7,081 nucleotides of DNA from an uncultured bacterium (GTDB lineage Bacteria > Gemmatimonadota > Gemmatimonadetes > Longimicrobiales > RSA9), in NCBI GenBank assembly GCA_937995995.1, contig CALKIP010000032.1:1-7081 (forward strand), in the 5' to 3' direction. Shown piece by piece: positions 1 through 6,290 of this stretch; within the stretch, counting starts at the first letter, position 1, and every line of letters starts with the position of its first letter. The notes below the pieces were generated by a model that was given only the letters and a program-made list of their open reading frames with translations, was not told where the DNA came from and ran no database searches. A program made the position numbers and the translations under genes.

Positions 1-1193
1 GCGCGTTCATCGACCTGGGCGGTCTGGACGGCCTGCTGCACATCACGGACATGAGCTGGGGCCGCGTCGGCCACCCGTCGGAGATCGTCGAGATCGGCGA
101 CGAGCTGGACGTCAAGGTCCTCGACATCGATTGGGGCCGCGAGCGGATCTCGCTCGGACTCAAGCAGCTTCTGCCGTACCCGTGGAAGGATGTCGAGCGG
201 AAGTACCCGGTCGGCGCCCGGGTGCGCGGCAAGGTCGTCTCGATCACGAACTACGGCGCCTTCGTCGAGCTGGAGAAGGGTGTCGAGGGTCTGGTCCACA
301 TCAGCGAGATGAGCTGGACCCGCAATGTGAAGCACCCCTCGAAGCTGGTCTCGATCGGTGACGAGATCGAGGCGGTCGTCCTCAAGGTCGATCGTGACGA
401 GGAGAAAATCTCGCTCGGCATGAAGCAGATCGAGGAGGATCCGTGGCTCGCGCTTCCGGCGAAGTACCCGACGGGGACGCGGGTGACGGGGAAGGTCCGC
501 AACCTGACCTCCTTCGGTGCATTCGTCGAGATCGAGCCGGGGATCGACGGCCTGATCCACATCTCGGACCTGAGCTGGACCAAGCGGGTGCAGCACCCCT
601 CGGAGGTGCTCCGCAAGGGCGACGACGTCGAGGTCGTGGTTCTGGGCGTGGACGCCGAGAACAAGCGGATCTCGCTCGGGCTCAAGCAGACCGAGGACGA
701 TCCGTGGATGCAGCTCGTCGAGCAGTACGCCCCGGGTGTCGAATCGCGCGGCTCGATCGTGCGGCTCCTCGACGAGGGCGTGGTCGTGGACCTCGGCTCC
801 GACGTCGAGGGCTTCGTGCCGATCAGTCAGCTCGGTATCGAGAACATCAAGGATCCGGCGGACCATTTCCGCGAGGGGCAGCCGCTGGACCTTCGGGTCA
901 TCGAGTCGGACGCCGTCAATCGGCGGATCGTGCTGACGGTCACCGCGATCCCGGAGTTCGAGGGTGGCGCGGTGCCTGAGGGCACGGAGCTCGAGACCGA
1001 CGCCGAGGTTCGCCCGACCGAGGAGCAGGTCGAGGATCAGGCCGCGGCTCCGGAGTCGGCGATCACGGCCGAGACGCCCGCCGCCGAGCTGGAGCCCGAG
1101 GCGGGCAGCCAGGCCGAGGAGGCGGAAGAGGTCGTCGCCGAGTCCGAGGAGGCGAGCGAGGAGGAGGCCACGCCGCCCGAGGAGCAGGCGTAG
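1..1193 (+). CDS. rpsA: 30S ribosomal protein S1, C-terminal part (5' end outside window)
   Basis: Ribosomal protein S1 binds mRNA on the 30S subunit and helps initiate translation. The reading frame is open from base 3 and begins inside an S1 repeat (AFIDLGGLDGLLHITDMSW). That repeat matches repeat 3 of E. coli S1, so the N-terminal part lies upstream. Two well-kept S1 OB-fold repeats follow at about 210-428 and 474-689, each with the GAFVE, GLVHIS/GLIHIS and ISLG(M/L)KQ signatures and ending in DPW. A more divergent last repeat lies at about 735-941. From about 955 the protein becomes a tail of some 79 residues, about one third Glu/Asp with a single Arg. The multi-repeat form is the Gram-negative type, not the shorter Firmicutes form. 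The stop codon TAG is at 1191-1193 and is followed by a strong terminator, so S1 ends its transcription unit. Identity is secure; only the start is missing. Confidence 0.97.
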   Translation, partial: AFIDLGGLDGLLHITDMSWGRVGHPSEIVEIGDELDVKVLDIDWGRERISLGLKQLLPYPWKDVERKYPVGARVRGKVVSITNYGAFVELEKGVEGLVHISEMSWTRNVKHPSKLVSIGDEIEAVVLKVDRDEEKISLGMKQIEEDPWLALPAKYPTGTRVTGKVRNLTSFGAFVEIEPGIDGLIHISDLSWTKRVQHPSEVLRKGDDVEVVVLGVDAENKRISLGLKQTEDDPWMQLVEQYAPGVESRGSIVRLLDEGVVVDLGSDVEGFVPISQLGIENIKDPADHFREGQPLDLRVIESDAVNRRIVLTVTAIPEFEGGAVPEGTELETDAEVRPTEEQVEDQAAAPESAITAETPAAELEPEAGSQAEEAEEVVAESEEASEEEATPPEEQA

Positions 1194-1219
1194 GCGGCCG
1201 AGCGGCCTCTACATGGTGG

Positions 1220-1260
1220 AAAAAGGGACGGACCCGTTCATCGGGTCCGTCCCTTTTTTT
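1220..1260 (+). terminator. Rho-independent terminator of rpsA
   Basis: A perfect inverted repeat pairs 1221-1235 (AAAAGGGACGGACCC) with 1243-1257 (GGGTCCGTCCCTTTT) around a 7-nt loop GTTCATC. One further A-T pair (1220/1258) extends it to 16 bp. Seven T residues occupy 1254-1260. It begins 27 bases after the rpsA stop codon. The A-run on the 5' side could also let it work on the minus strand, but no minus-strand gene is seen nearby. Confidence 0.96.
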
Positions 1261-1323
1261 GTATGCCCGATCACGGTATGTTGACGACGCAGTTCGGCAG
1301 TAACCCTTTGACAGTGAAGAGCC

Positions 1324-2493
1324 ATGAAGGTAGTGCATCGGTTCGGCTGGGCCCTGGTCGCGGCAGTTGCGGCCGGGTGCGCGGCGGGCGGGGGCGAGGT
1401 GGTGGCGACCTATCCGGAGCCGGCGCGGGTCGACCGAAGAGGCGGCGCGCCCGATTCCGTCGTGATCGGCGCGATCCTGCCACGGAGCGGCTCGGAGTAC
1501 CTGGGCCGGTACGGTGAACTGGTGCTACAGGGGCTCGAGGTGGCCGTGGCGGAATTCTCGGAATCGAGCCCACGGCCGGTCTCGCTCGACGTCGTCGACG
1601 ACGCAGGCGACCCGGAGCGTGCGGCGCTCGCGATGACCCGGCTCGAGCGCCGGGGCGCCGTGGCCGTGATCGGTCCGCTCCTGCCCCAGGCGGTCGCCGC
1701 CGCCGCGGCGGCACGCGGCGAGTCCGGACCGGTGATCATCGCTCCACTCGCCTCCGAGGTGCCGGGTGCGCCCAATGTCTATGCGCTGAACGCGCCGGAC
1801 CTGCTGGGCGCCGAAGCCCTGGCACGCTACGCCGCGGCGGAGGGGATGCGCCGTGTAGCGATCCTGTACCCACGAACGCAGGAGCACAGGCGGCAGGCGT
1901 TTGCCTTCTCGGCGATGCTGGAGCAGGCCGGCGGTACGGTGGTCGTCGAGGTCCCGTACGACAGCGGGACGACGACGTTCGCCACGCAGCTCAAGGCGAT
2001 CCTCGAGGCCGCGCCCGATGCGATCTACGTCCCGGCTCCCGAGCGCGACGTGCACCAGATCGCACCCCAGATCACGTACTACGGTCTTGCGGGTGCAGGT
2101 GTGCGGGTGCTCGGTGGAGAGGAGTGGACGACGCCGTCGGTGCGTAACCAGGTGGCCGCGCGCTACCTGAACGGCGTCGTCGCCGTCACGCCGCTGCTGG
2201 AGTCGAGCCCGGCGCTGGGGTGGAGCGACTTCGTGGCCCGCTACGAGCAGGCGCAACGTCGCTCGCTAGACAACCCGTACCCGGCGCTCGGCTACGACGC
2301 GATCCGACTGGTCCTCGCGACGCTCGACGGCGACCGTGACTACGCGGCCTCAGATGTGGCGCGGGCGATCGCGAATGTGAGGGAGATGCGCGGCGCCACC
2401 GGCATTCTCTCCGTGGAGGGCCGCGGCATCGTGCGCAGGCCGTTCCTGGTGCGTATCGAGCAGGGAGAGCTGGTGTCGGTGGAGACACCGTAA
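1324..2493 (+). CDS. Lipoprotein with periplasmic binding-protein fold (ABC amino-acid substrate-binding / LpoA-like)
   Basis: The 389-residue product looks like an exported lipoprotein. It has a short basic start (KVVHR), a hydrophobic stretch, and a lipobox AVAAGC with the lipidated Cys at residue 19. After a linker rich in Gly and Pro, the rest resembles the Leu/Ile/Val-type periplasmic binding fold (Peripla_BP_6). It opens with VVIGAILPRSGSEYLGRYGE (about 47-65), then AVIGPLLPQ (113-122) at the sugar/amino-acid pocket edge, a second lobe beginning RRVAILYP (176-183), and a closing ALGYDAIRL (321-329). The same fold is used by LpoA-type activators of penicillin-binding proteins, so transport and cell-wall roles both remain open. 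No permease or ATPase gene is in the window, which weakens a transporter assignment. The start ATG follows a weak GAAGAG ribosome site. The gene lies 48 bp before the carboxylase beta gene and may be co-transcribed with it. Confidence 0.85.
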   Translation: MKVVHRFGWALVAAVAAGCAAGGGEVVATYPEPARVDRRGGAPDSVVIGAILPRSGSEYLGRYGELVLQGLEVAVAEFSESSPRPVSLDVVDDAGDPERAALAMTRLERRGAVAVIGPLLPQAVAAAAAARGESGPVIIAPLASEVPGAPNVYALNAPDLLGAEALARYAAAEGMRRVAILYPRTQEHRRQAFAFSAMLEQAGGTVVVEVPYDSGTTTFATQLKAILEAAPDAIYVPAPERDVHQIAPQITYYGLAGAGVRVLGGEEWTTPSVRNQVAARYLNGVVAVTPLLESSPALGWSDFVARYEQAQRRSLDNPYPALGYDAIRLVLATLDGDRDYAASDVARAIANVREMRGATGILSVEGRGIVRRPFLVRIEQGELVSVETP

Positions 2494-2510
2494 GGGGACC
2501 GCACGTCCCC
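2494..2510 (+). other. Small intercistronic hairpin
   Basis: Immediately after the TAA stop of the lipoprotein gene, GGGGAC (2494-2499) pairs perfectly with GTCCCC (2505-2510) around the loop CGCAC. No T-run follows, so it is not a classical terminator. It could protect the upstream mRNA 3' end or reduce read-through into the carboxylase gene. A tiny second palindrome, ACCCGAGGGT, lies at 2514-2523. Confidence 0.5.
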
Positions 2511-2525
2511 GTGACCCGAGGGTGG

Positions 2526-2532
2526 GGAGAGG
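2526..2532 (+). promoter_or_regulatory. Ribosome binding site of the carboxyltransferase gene
   Basis: The sequence GGAGAGG sits 9 bases before the ATG at 2542 and supports that start over the in-frame ATG at 2548. Confidence 0.6.
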
Positions 2533-2541
2533 TTCGTTGGC

Positions 2542-4092
2542 ATGAGCATGCGAGAGAAGCTCGCCCAGCTCGAGCGGCTGCGGCGGGAATCGGAGCTGGG
2601 GGGCGGGAAGGAACGGCTCGAGGCACAGCACGAGCGCGGGAAACTGTCCGCCCGTGAGCGCATCGATCTCCTGCTGGACGAGGGGAGCTTCGTCGAACTC
2701 GATCGGTTCGTCACGCACAGAACGGTCGGCTTCGGGCTGGAGCACAAGAAGATCCTGGGCGATGGCGTGGTGACCGGGTACGGCACCATCCATGGCCGCC
2801 TGGTCTACGTCTTCAGTCAGGACTTCACTGTCTTCGGCGGCTCGCTCTCCGAGGCGCACGCCGAGAAGATCTGCAAGGTCATGGATCTCGCGCTCAAGAA
2901 CGGCGCGCCGGTCATCGGGCTGAACGACTCGGGGGGCGCACGCATCCAGGAGGGTGTGGTCTCGCTCGGCGGCTACGCCGACATCTTCCTGCGCAACACG
3001 CTGGCCTCGGGTGTGGTGCCGCAGATCAGCGCGATCCTCGGGCCGTGCGCCGGTGGGGCCGTCTACTCGCCGGCGATCACGGACTTCGTCTACATGGTCC
3101 GCGGCACGAGCTACATGTTCGTGACGGGGCCGAACGTGGTGAAGACGGTCACGCACGAGGACATCGACATGGAGGGGCTGGGCGGCGCGGACGTGCACGC
3201 CTCCACCTCCGGCGTCGCGCACTTCGCCATGGATTCCGAGGCCGAGTGCCTCGAGTCGATCCGAGACCTCTTCCGCTACATCCCGCAGAACAACCGTGAG
3301 GACCCGCCGACGCGCGAGACGGACGACCCCTTCGACCGCGCCGACGAGGAGCTCCTCGACATCGTCCCGGACGAGCCGACGAAGCCCTACGACATCCTCG
3401 ATGTGATCACTCGCGTGGTCGACGACGGCGAATTCTACGAGGTGCAGAAGGACTTTGCGGGCAACATCGTGGTCGGTTTCGCGCACCTGGGCGGGCACGC
3501 GGTCGGGGTCGTGGCAAACCAGCCCGCCGTCCTCGCCGGCGTGCTCGACATCAACAGCTCGATCAAGGGTGCGCGCTTCGTGCGCTTCTGCGACTCCTTC
3601 AACATCCCGCTCGTCGTCTTCGAGGATGTGCCGGGCTTCCTCCCGGGCGTCGGCCAGGAGCACGGCGGGATCATCCGCCACGGCGCGAAGCTGCTCTACG
3701 CATTCTGTGAGGCGACGGTACCGCGGCTCACGGTCATCACGCGCAAGGCGTACGGCGGCGCGTACGACGTCATGAACTCGAAGCACATCCGCGGCGACAT
3801 CAACCTGGCGTGGCCGACGGCGGAGATCGCGGTCATGGGCCCGAAGGGCGCGGTGGAGGTCCTCTTCCGCAGGGACATCGCCGCGGCCGAGGACCCCGAG
3901 GCGCGCACCAAGGAGCTGGAGGAGGAGTACCGCGAGCAGTTCGCACACCCCTACATCGCCGCCGCACGCGGTTACGTGGACGACGTGATCGACCCGCGCG
4001 AAACACGAGCCCGCCTGATCAACGCTCTCGACATGCTGCGCAACAAGCGGGACGAGAATCCGTGGAAGAAGCACGGGAATATTCCGCTGTAG
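2542..4092 (+). CDS. pccB: Acyl-CoA carboxylase carboxyltransferase (beta) subunit, probably propionyl-CoA specific
   Basis: This subunit transfers CO2 from carboxybiotin to an acyl-CoA; with propionyl-CoA the product is methylmalonyl-CoA. The 516-residue protein has the full family length and both crotonase-like halves. The N-half carries LNDSGGARIQEG (127-138) and the oxyanion/CoA site GPCAGGAVYSP (167-177). The C-half carries FEDVPGFLPG (360-369), QEHGGIIRHGAKLL (372-385) and RKAYGGAYDVM ending at residue 411. Asp409 occupies the position that separates propionyl-preferring (Asp) from acetyl-preferring (Ile) subunits in Streptomyces. It is therefore predicted to use propionyl-CoA, although methylmalonyl-CoA decarboxylase subunits share this look. 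The biotin carboxylase gene downstream favours a carboxylase role. The two genes would normally be close together but are separated here by a 704-bp insert-like segment. The reading frame appears intact. Confidence 0.93.
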   Translation: MSMREKLAQLERLRRESELGGGKERLEAQHERGKLSARERIDLLLDEGSFVELDRFVTHRTVGFGLEHKKILGDGVVTGYGTIHGRLVYVFSQDFTVFGGSLSEAHAEKICKVMDLALKNGAPVIGLNDSGGARIQEGVVSLGGYADIFLRNTLASGVVPQISAILGPCAGGAVYSPAITDFVYMVRGTSYMFVTGPNVVKTVTHEDIDMEGLGGADVHASTSGVAHFAMDSEAECLESIRDLFRYIPQNNREDPPTRETDDPFDRADEELLDIVPDEPTKPYDILDVITRVVDDGEFYEVQKDFAGNIVVGFAHLGGHAVGVVANQPAVLAGVLDINSSIKGARFVRFCDSFNIPLVVFEDVPGFLPGVGQEHGGIIRHGAKLLYAFCEATVPRLTVITRKAYGGAYDVMNSKHIRGDINLAWPTAEIAVMGPKGAVEVLFRRDIAAAEDPEARTKELEEEYREQFAHPYIAAARGYVDDVIDPRETRARLINALDMLRNKRDENPWKKHGNIPL

Positions 4093-4154
4093 GGGCAGGT
4101 GTCAGTTGTCAGCTGTCAGCTGTCAGGTGCCAGCTTTCAGTTGCCAGTTGTCGG
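4092..4154. repeat. Left array of degenerate 7-bp repeats (TGTCAG-type)
   Basis: Nine consecutive in-phase 7-mers begin on the last base of the pccB stop codon: ggggcag, gtgtcag, ttgtcag, ctgtcag, ctgtcag, gtgccag, ctttcag, ttgccag, ttgtcgg. The consensus is roughly NTGYCAG. Read on the other strand this is CTGRCAN, the same CTGAC core as the array at 4688-4792, so the two arrays are inverted relative to each other. The following bases (gggatca, ggggtca) continue the phase in a weaker, G-rich form. Confidence 0.85.
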
Positions 4155-4225
4155 GGGATCAGGGGTCAGGCGCAAGGGGTTGTGGGCAGAAGTCGGTAGC
4201 TAGGGGGCTGGACTCCGCGGACAGG

Positions 4226-4254
4226 TTGTAGTTGGGAGTGGGGCTCGGTACAAT
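4226..4254 (+). promoter_or_regulatory. Sigma70-type promoter for the four-helix bundle gene
   Basis: A -35 like element TTGTAG (4226-4231) and a -10 like element TACAAT (4249-4254) are separated by exactly 17 bases. Transcription would begin near 4261, about 25 bases before the ATG at 4286. The same promoter could also transcribe the downstream biotin carboxylase gene, because no terminator is seen between them. Prediction is from sequence match only. Confidence 0.55.
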
Positions 4255-4271
4255 GCGCCTGACACGGACTC

Positions 4272-4278
4272 AGGAGGG
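4272..4278 (+). promoter_or_regulatory. Strong Shine-Dalgarno of the four-helix bundle gene
   Basis: AGGAGGG lies 7 bases upstream of the ATG at 4286. It decides the start in favour of 4286 over an in-frame TTG at 4232 and ATG at 4253, both of which overlap the predicted promoter. Confidence 0.75.
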
Positions 4279-4285
4279 CTCGGAG

Positions 4286-4684
4286 ATGGCGATACGAGGC
4301 TACCGGGACCTAGAGGTGTGGCAGAAGGCCATGGACATGGCCGTGGCGTGCCACCAACTGGCAGCGTGCTTTCCCGCGAACGAGCAGTATGGTCTAGCAT
4401 CGCAGCTTCGACGGGCAGCCGTCTCCGTGCCAGCCAACATCGCCGAAGGAAAGGGTCGAAGGGGAAAACGCGAGTTCATTCGGTTCCTTCTTATCGCGCA
4501 TGGCTCGCTCGCCGAGGTGGAAACCCACCTTGAACTCGCGAAGCGCCTCGGCTATGCCAAGCCGAGTCGGGCCGAGGAACTCCAGGACCAGGCGGCCGAG
4601 GTCGGACGAATGATCAATGGCCTGGTCAAGGCGCTCAAGACACGATCGAACTCTGATCCCCGAGCACCGACCCCCAAACCCTGA
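4286..4684 (+). CDS. Four-helix bundle protein, 23S rRNA intervening-sequence (IVP) family
   Basis: The 132-residue product matches the TIGR02436-type family in order and spacing. It has YRDLEVWQKAMD near the start (6-17), FPANEQYGLASQLRRAAVSV (29-48), PANIAEGKGR (49-58), KREFIRFLLIAHGSLAEVET (61-80), and a last helix ending GLVKALK (112-118). Four amphipathic helices are expected at about 7-27, 35-56, 61-88 and 94-118. The family was first seen in intervening sequences of 23S rRNA genes, and the DGR accessory protein Avd is related; its biochemical role is not established. Here there is no rRNA or reverse transcriptase nearby. The last ten residues (SDPRAPTPKP) extend beyond the usual helix end and are encoded in the flanking repeat, as is the stop codon. 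By hand count the gene is about 62% G+C, at the low end for this window. It is flanked by inverted 7-bp arrays and has its own promoter and ribosome site. Confidence 0.92.
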   Translation: MAIRGYRDLEVWQKAMDMAVACHQLAACFPANEQYGLASQLRRAAVSVPANIAEGKGRRGKREFIRFLLIAHGSLAEVETHLELAKRLGYAKPSRAEELQDQAAEVGRMINGLVKALKTRSNSDPRAPTPKP

Positions 4685-4687
4685 CGC

Positions 4688-4792
4688 CCTGACTGCTGAC
4701 CACTGACTACCGACCACTGACTACTGACCACTGACTACTGACTACTGTCTACTGTCTACCGACTACTGACTACCGACCACTGACCACCGGTA
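4688..4792. repeat. Right array of degenerate 7-bp repeats (ACYGACY)
   Basis: Fifteen 7-mers run in unbroken phase: cctgact, gctgacc, actgact, accgacc, actgact, actgacc, actgact, actgact, actgtct, actgtct, accgact, actgact, accgacc, actgacc, accggta. Nearly all changes are C/T at positions 3 and 7. A further unit, cctgacg at 4680-4686, contains the stop codon of the four-helix gene and is offset by one base. The next 7-mer, accgatg, contains the biotin carboxylase start codon. The core CTGAC is the inverse of the left array at 4092-4154. Confidence 0.93.
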
Positions 4793-4796
4793 ACCG

Positions 4797-6290
4797 ATGT
4801 TCAACAAAATCCTGATCGCCAACCGCGGCGAGATCGCGGTCCGGATCATCCGGGCGTGTCATGAGCTGGGTGTGCGGGCCGTGGCGGTGTACTCGGATGC
4901 GGACCGGCTGGCGCCGCACGTCTTCGAGGCGGACGAGGCGTATCGGATCGGGCCGCCGCCATCGGGCGAGAGCTACCTCAAGGTCGACGCGCTGATCGAG
5001 ATCGCGAAGCGCTCGGGGTGCGAGGCGATCCACCCGGGGTACGGCTTCCTTGCGGAGCGGGCACACTTCGCCCAGGCGGTCGAAGACGCCGGGCTCGTGT
5101 TCATTGGACCGTCGCCGGAGGCGATCACGGCGATGGGCGACAAGACCGAGGCACGGCGGCGGATGATCCAGGCCGGTGTACCGGTCGTGCCGGGGACGGT
5201 GGATCCACTCGCCGATCCGGCCGAGGCCGCCCAGCGGGCCGAGGAAATCGGCCACCCGGTGCGCCTCAAGGCCGCGGCCGGCGGAGGCGGGACGGGGATG
5301 CGTGTCGTCGCCTCCGCAGACGTACTCGCGGGCGCTTTCGCGGCCGCGACCCGCGAGGCGGTCGCAGCATTCGGCGACGGCAGCGTCTACATCGAAAAGT
5401 ACCTCGAGGGGCCGCGTCACATCGAGATTCAGGTGCTCGCCGACGCACACGGGCGTACGATCCATCTGGGCGAGCGCGAGTGCTCCATCCAGCGCCGCCA
5501 CCAGAAGATGATCGAAGAGGCGCCATCACCCGCAGTGACTCCGGAGTTGCGCCGGGCGATGGGCGAGGCGGCGGTGCGAGCGGCGCAGGCGGTCGACTAT
5601 CGGAACGCGGGCACGATCGAGTTCCTCGTCCAGGATGGCGAGTTCTACTTCCTCGAGATGAACACTCGAATCCAGGTCGAGCACCCGGTGACGGAGCTGG
5701 TCACGGGGATCGACCTGGTGCAGTGGCAGATCCGTGTCGCCGCGGGCGAGGCCTTGCCCTTCGCACAGGAGGATGTGCGGTTGGAGGGGCACGCGATCGA
5801 GTGCCGCATCAATGCCGAGGACCCGAGGAACGATTTCCTGCCGTCGACCGGGCGGATCGAGATGCTGGACGTACCGACCGGGCCGGGTGTCCGGTGGGAT
5901 GGCGGGATCGGCGAGGGCTACGAGGTGTCGCTCTTCTACGACCCGATGCTGGCCAAGCTGATCGTCCACGCCACCACGCGCGAGGAGGCGATCGACCGCA
6001 TGCAGCGGGCGCTGGCGGAGCTGCGCGTGACCGGGATCGAAACGAGTGCGCCGTTCCATCGCCGCGTGATGCAGGAGCCGGATTTCCGGGCCGGAGACGT
6101 GGATATCCACTACCTGGAGAAGCATCCCGACCTCATGGCGGAGCCTGTCCCCGAGGAACTGATCCGTGCGGCCGCACTGGCCGCGGCGCTCCTGGAGGAG
6201 GAGCAGCGGGAGCGTCGTGCGGTACGACGGATCGAGCCGGCGGCAGCGACGGGACGGAACGGGTGGCGGTCGCGTGGGTGGCGCGGTTGA
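4797..6290 (+). CDS. accC: Biotin carboxylase subunit of acyl-CoA carboxylase
   Basis: It carboxylates carrier-bound biotin using ATP and bicarbonate, supplying the carboxyltransferase encoded at 2542-4092. The 497-residue protein has the complete three-part biotin carboxylase layout: FNKILIANRGEIAVRII (2-18), HPGYGFLAE (79-87), MGDK (113-116, ATP-binding Lys116), HIEIQVLAD (208-216), CSIQRRHQK (229-237), EFLVQDGEFYFLEMNTRIQVEHP (catalytic Glu275, Glu287, Asn289, Arg291, Glu295 in this span) and ECRINAED (335-342, Arg337). There is no biotinyl domain, so a separate carrier protein is required. Two residues are odd: Thr166 in the glycine loop (GGGGTGMR), where Lys or Arg is usual, and Arg156 just before the conserved Lys158. 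The start fits the family N-terminus exactly, but there is no Shine-Dalgarno because the 7-bp array runs up to the ATG. The stop is TGA at 6288-6290. Confidence 0.93.
   Translation: MFNKILIANRGEIAVRIIRACHELGVRAVAVYSDADRLAPHVFEADEAYRIGPPPSGESYLKVDALIEIAKRSGCEAIHPGYGFLAERAHFAQAVEDAGLVFIGPSPEAITAMGDKTEARRRMIQAGVPVVPGTVDPLADPAEAAQRAEEIGHPVRLKAAAGGGGTGMRVVASADVLAGAFAAATREAVAAFGDGSVYIEKYLEGPRHIEIQVLADAHGRTIHLGERECSIQRRHQKMIEEAPSPAVTPELRRAMGEAAVRAAQAVDYRNAGTIEFLVQDGEFYFLEMNTRIQVEHPVTELVTGIDLVQWQIRVAAGEALPFAQEDVRLEGHAIECRINAEDPRNDFLPSTGRIEMLDVPTGPGVRWDGGIGEGYEVSLFYDPMLAKLIVHATTREEAIDRMQRALAELRVTGIETSAPFHRRVMQEPDFRAGDVDIHYLEKHPDLMAEPVPEELIRAAALAAALLEEEQRERRAVRRIEPAAATGRNGWRSRGWRG

Larger units (their letters stand above)
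4093..4796. mobile_element. Putative inserted cassette: four-helix bundle gene between inverted repeat arrays
   Basis: The interval fills the whole space between the pccB stop codon and the biotin carboxylase ATG. It consists of a left 7-bp array, a G-rich leader, a promoter and ribosome site, one small gene, and an inverted right 7-bp array. An inner inverted pair reinforces the mirror layout: TCGGGGGATCAG at 4151-4162 and CTGATCCCCGA at 4653-4663. No transposase, integrase or target-site duplication is visible, so calling it mobile is inference. The related protein family is known from intervening sequences inside 23S rRNA genes, which are also bounded by inverted repeats. It could instead be a resident gene around which repeats expanded. 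Confidence 0.45.

Noticed and set aside
1261..1323. Promoter for the lipoprotein gene
   Set aside because: TTGACG at 1281-1286 has no acceptable -10 at 16-18 bp, and TTGACA (TTTGACAG around 1307-1314) is too close to the ATG. A promoter is expected after the terminator, but I cannot place it.
2350..4074. 574-codon open frame on the minus strand opposite pccB
   Set aside because: It is antisense to a clearly conserved carboxyltransferase, and its translation is rich in Val, Asp and Arg without any family motif, as expected from G+C-rich third positions.
4253..4285. Upstream in-frame starts (TTG 4232, ATG 4253) for the four-helix protein
   Set aside because: They overlap the predicted promoter, lack ribosome sites, and add residues that the family does not have.
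4286..4684. Avd accessory gene of a diversity-generating retroelement
   Set aside because: The fold family is related, but no reverse transcriptase, template repeat or variable repeat is seen in the window.
4092..4792. CRISPR array
   Set aside because: Units are 7 bp, directly abutting and degenerate, with no unique spacers and no cas genes.
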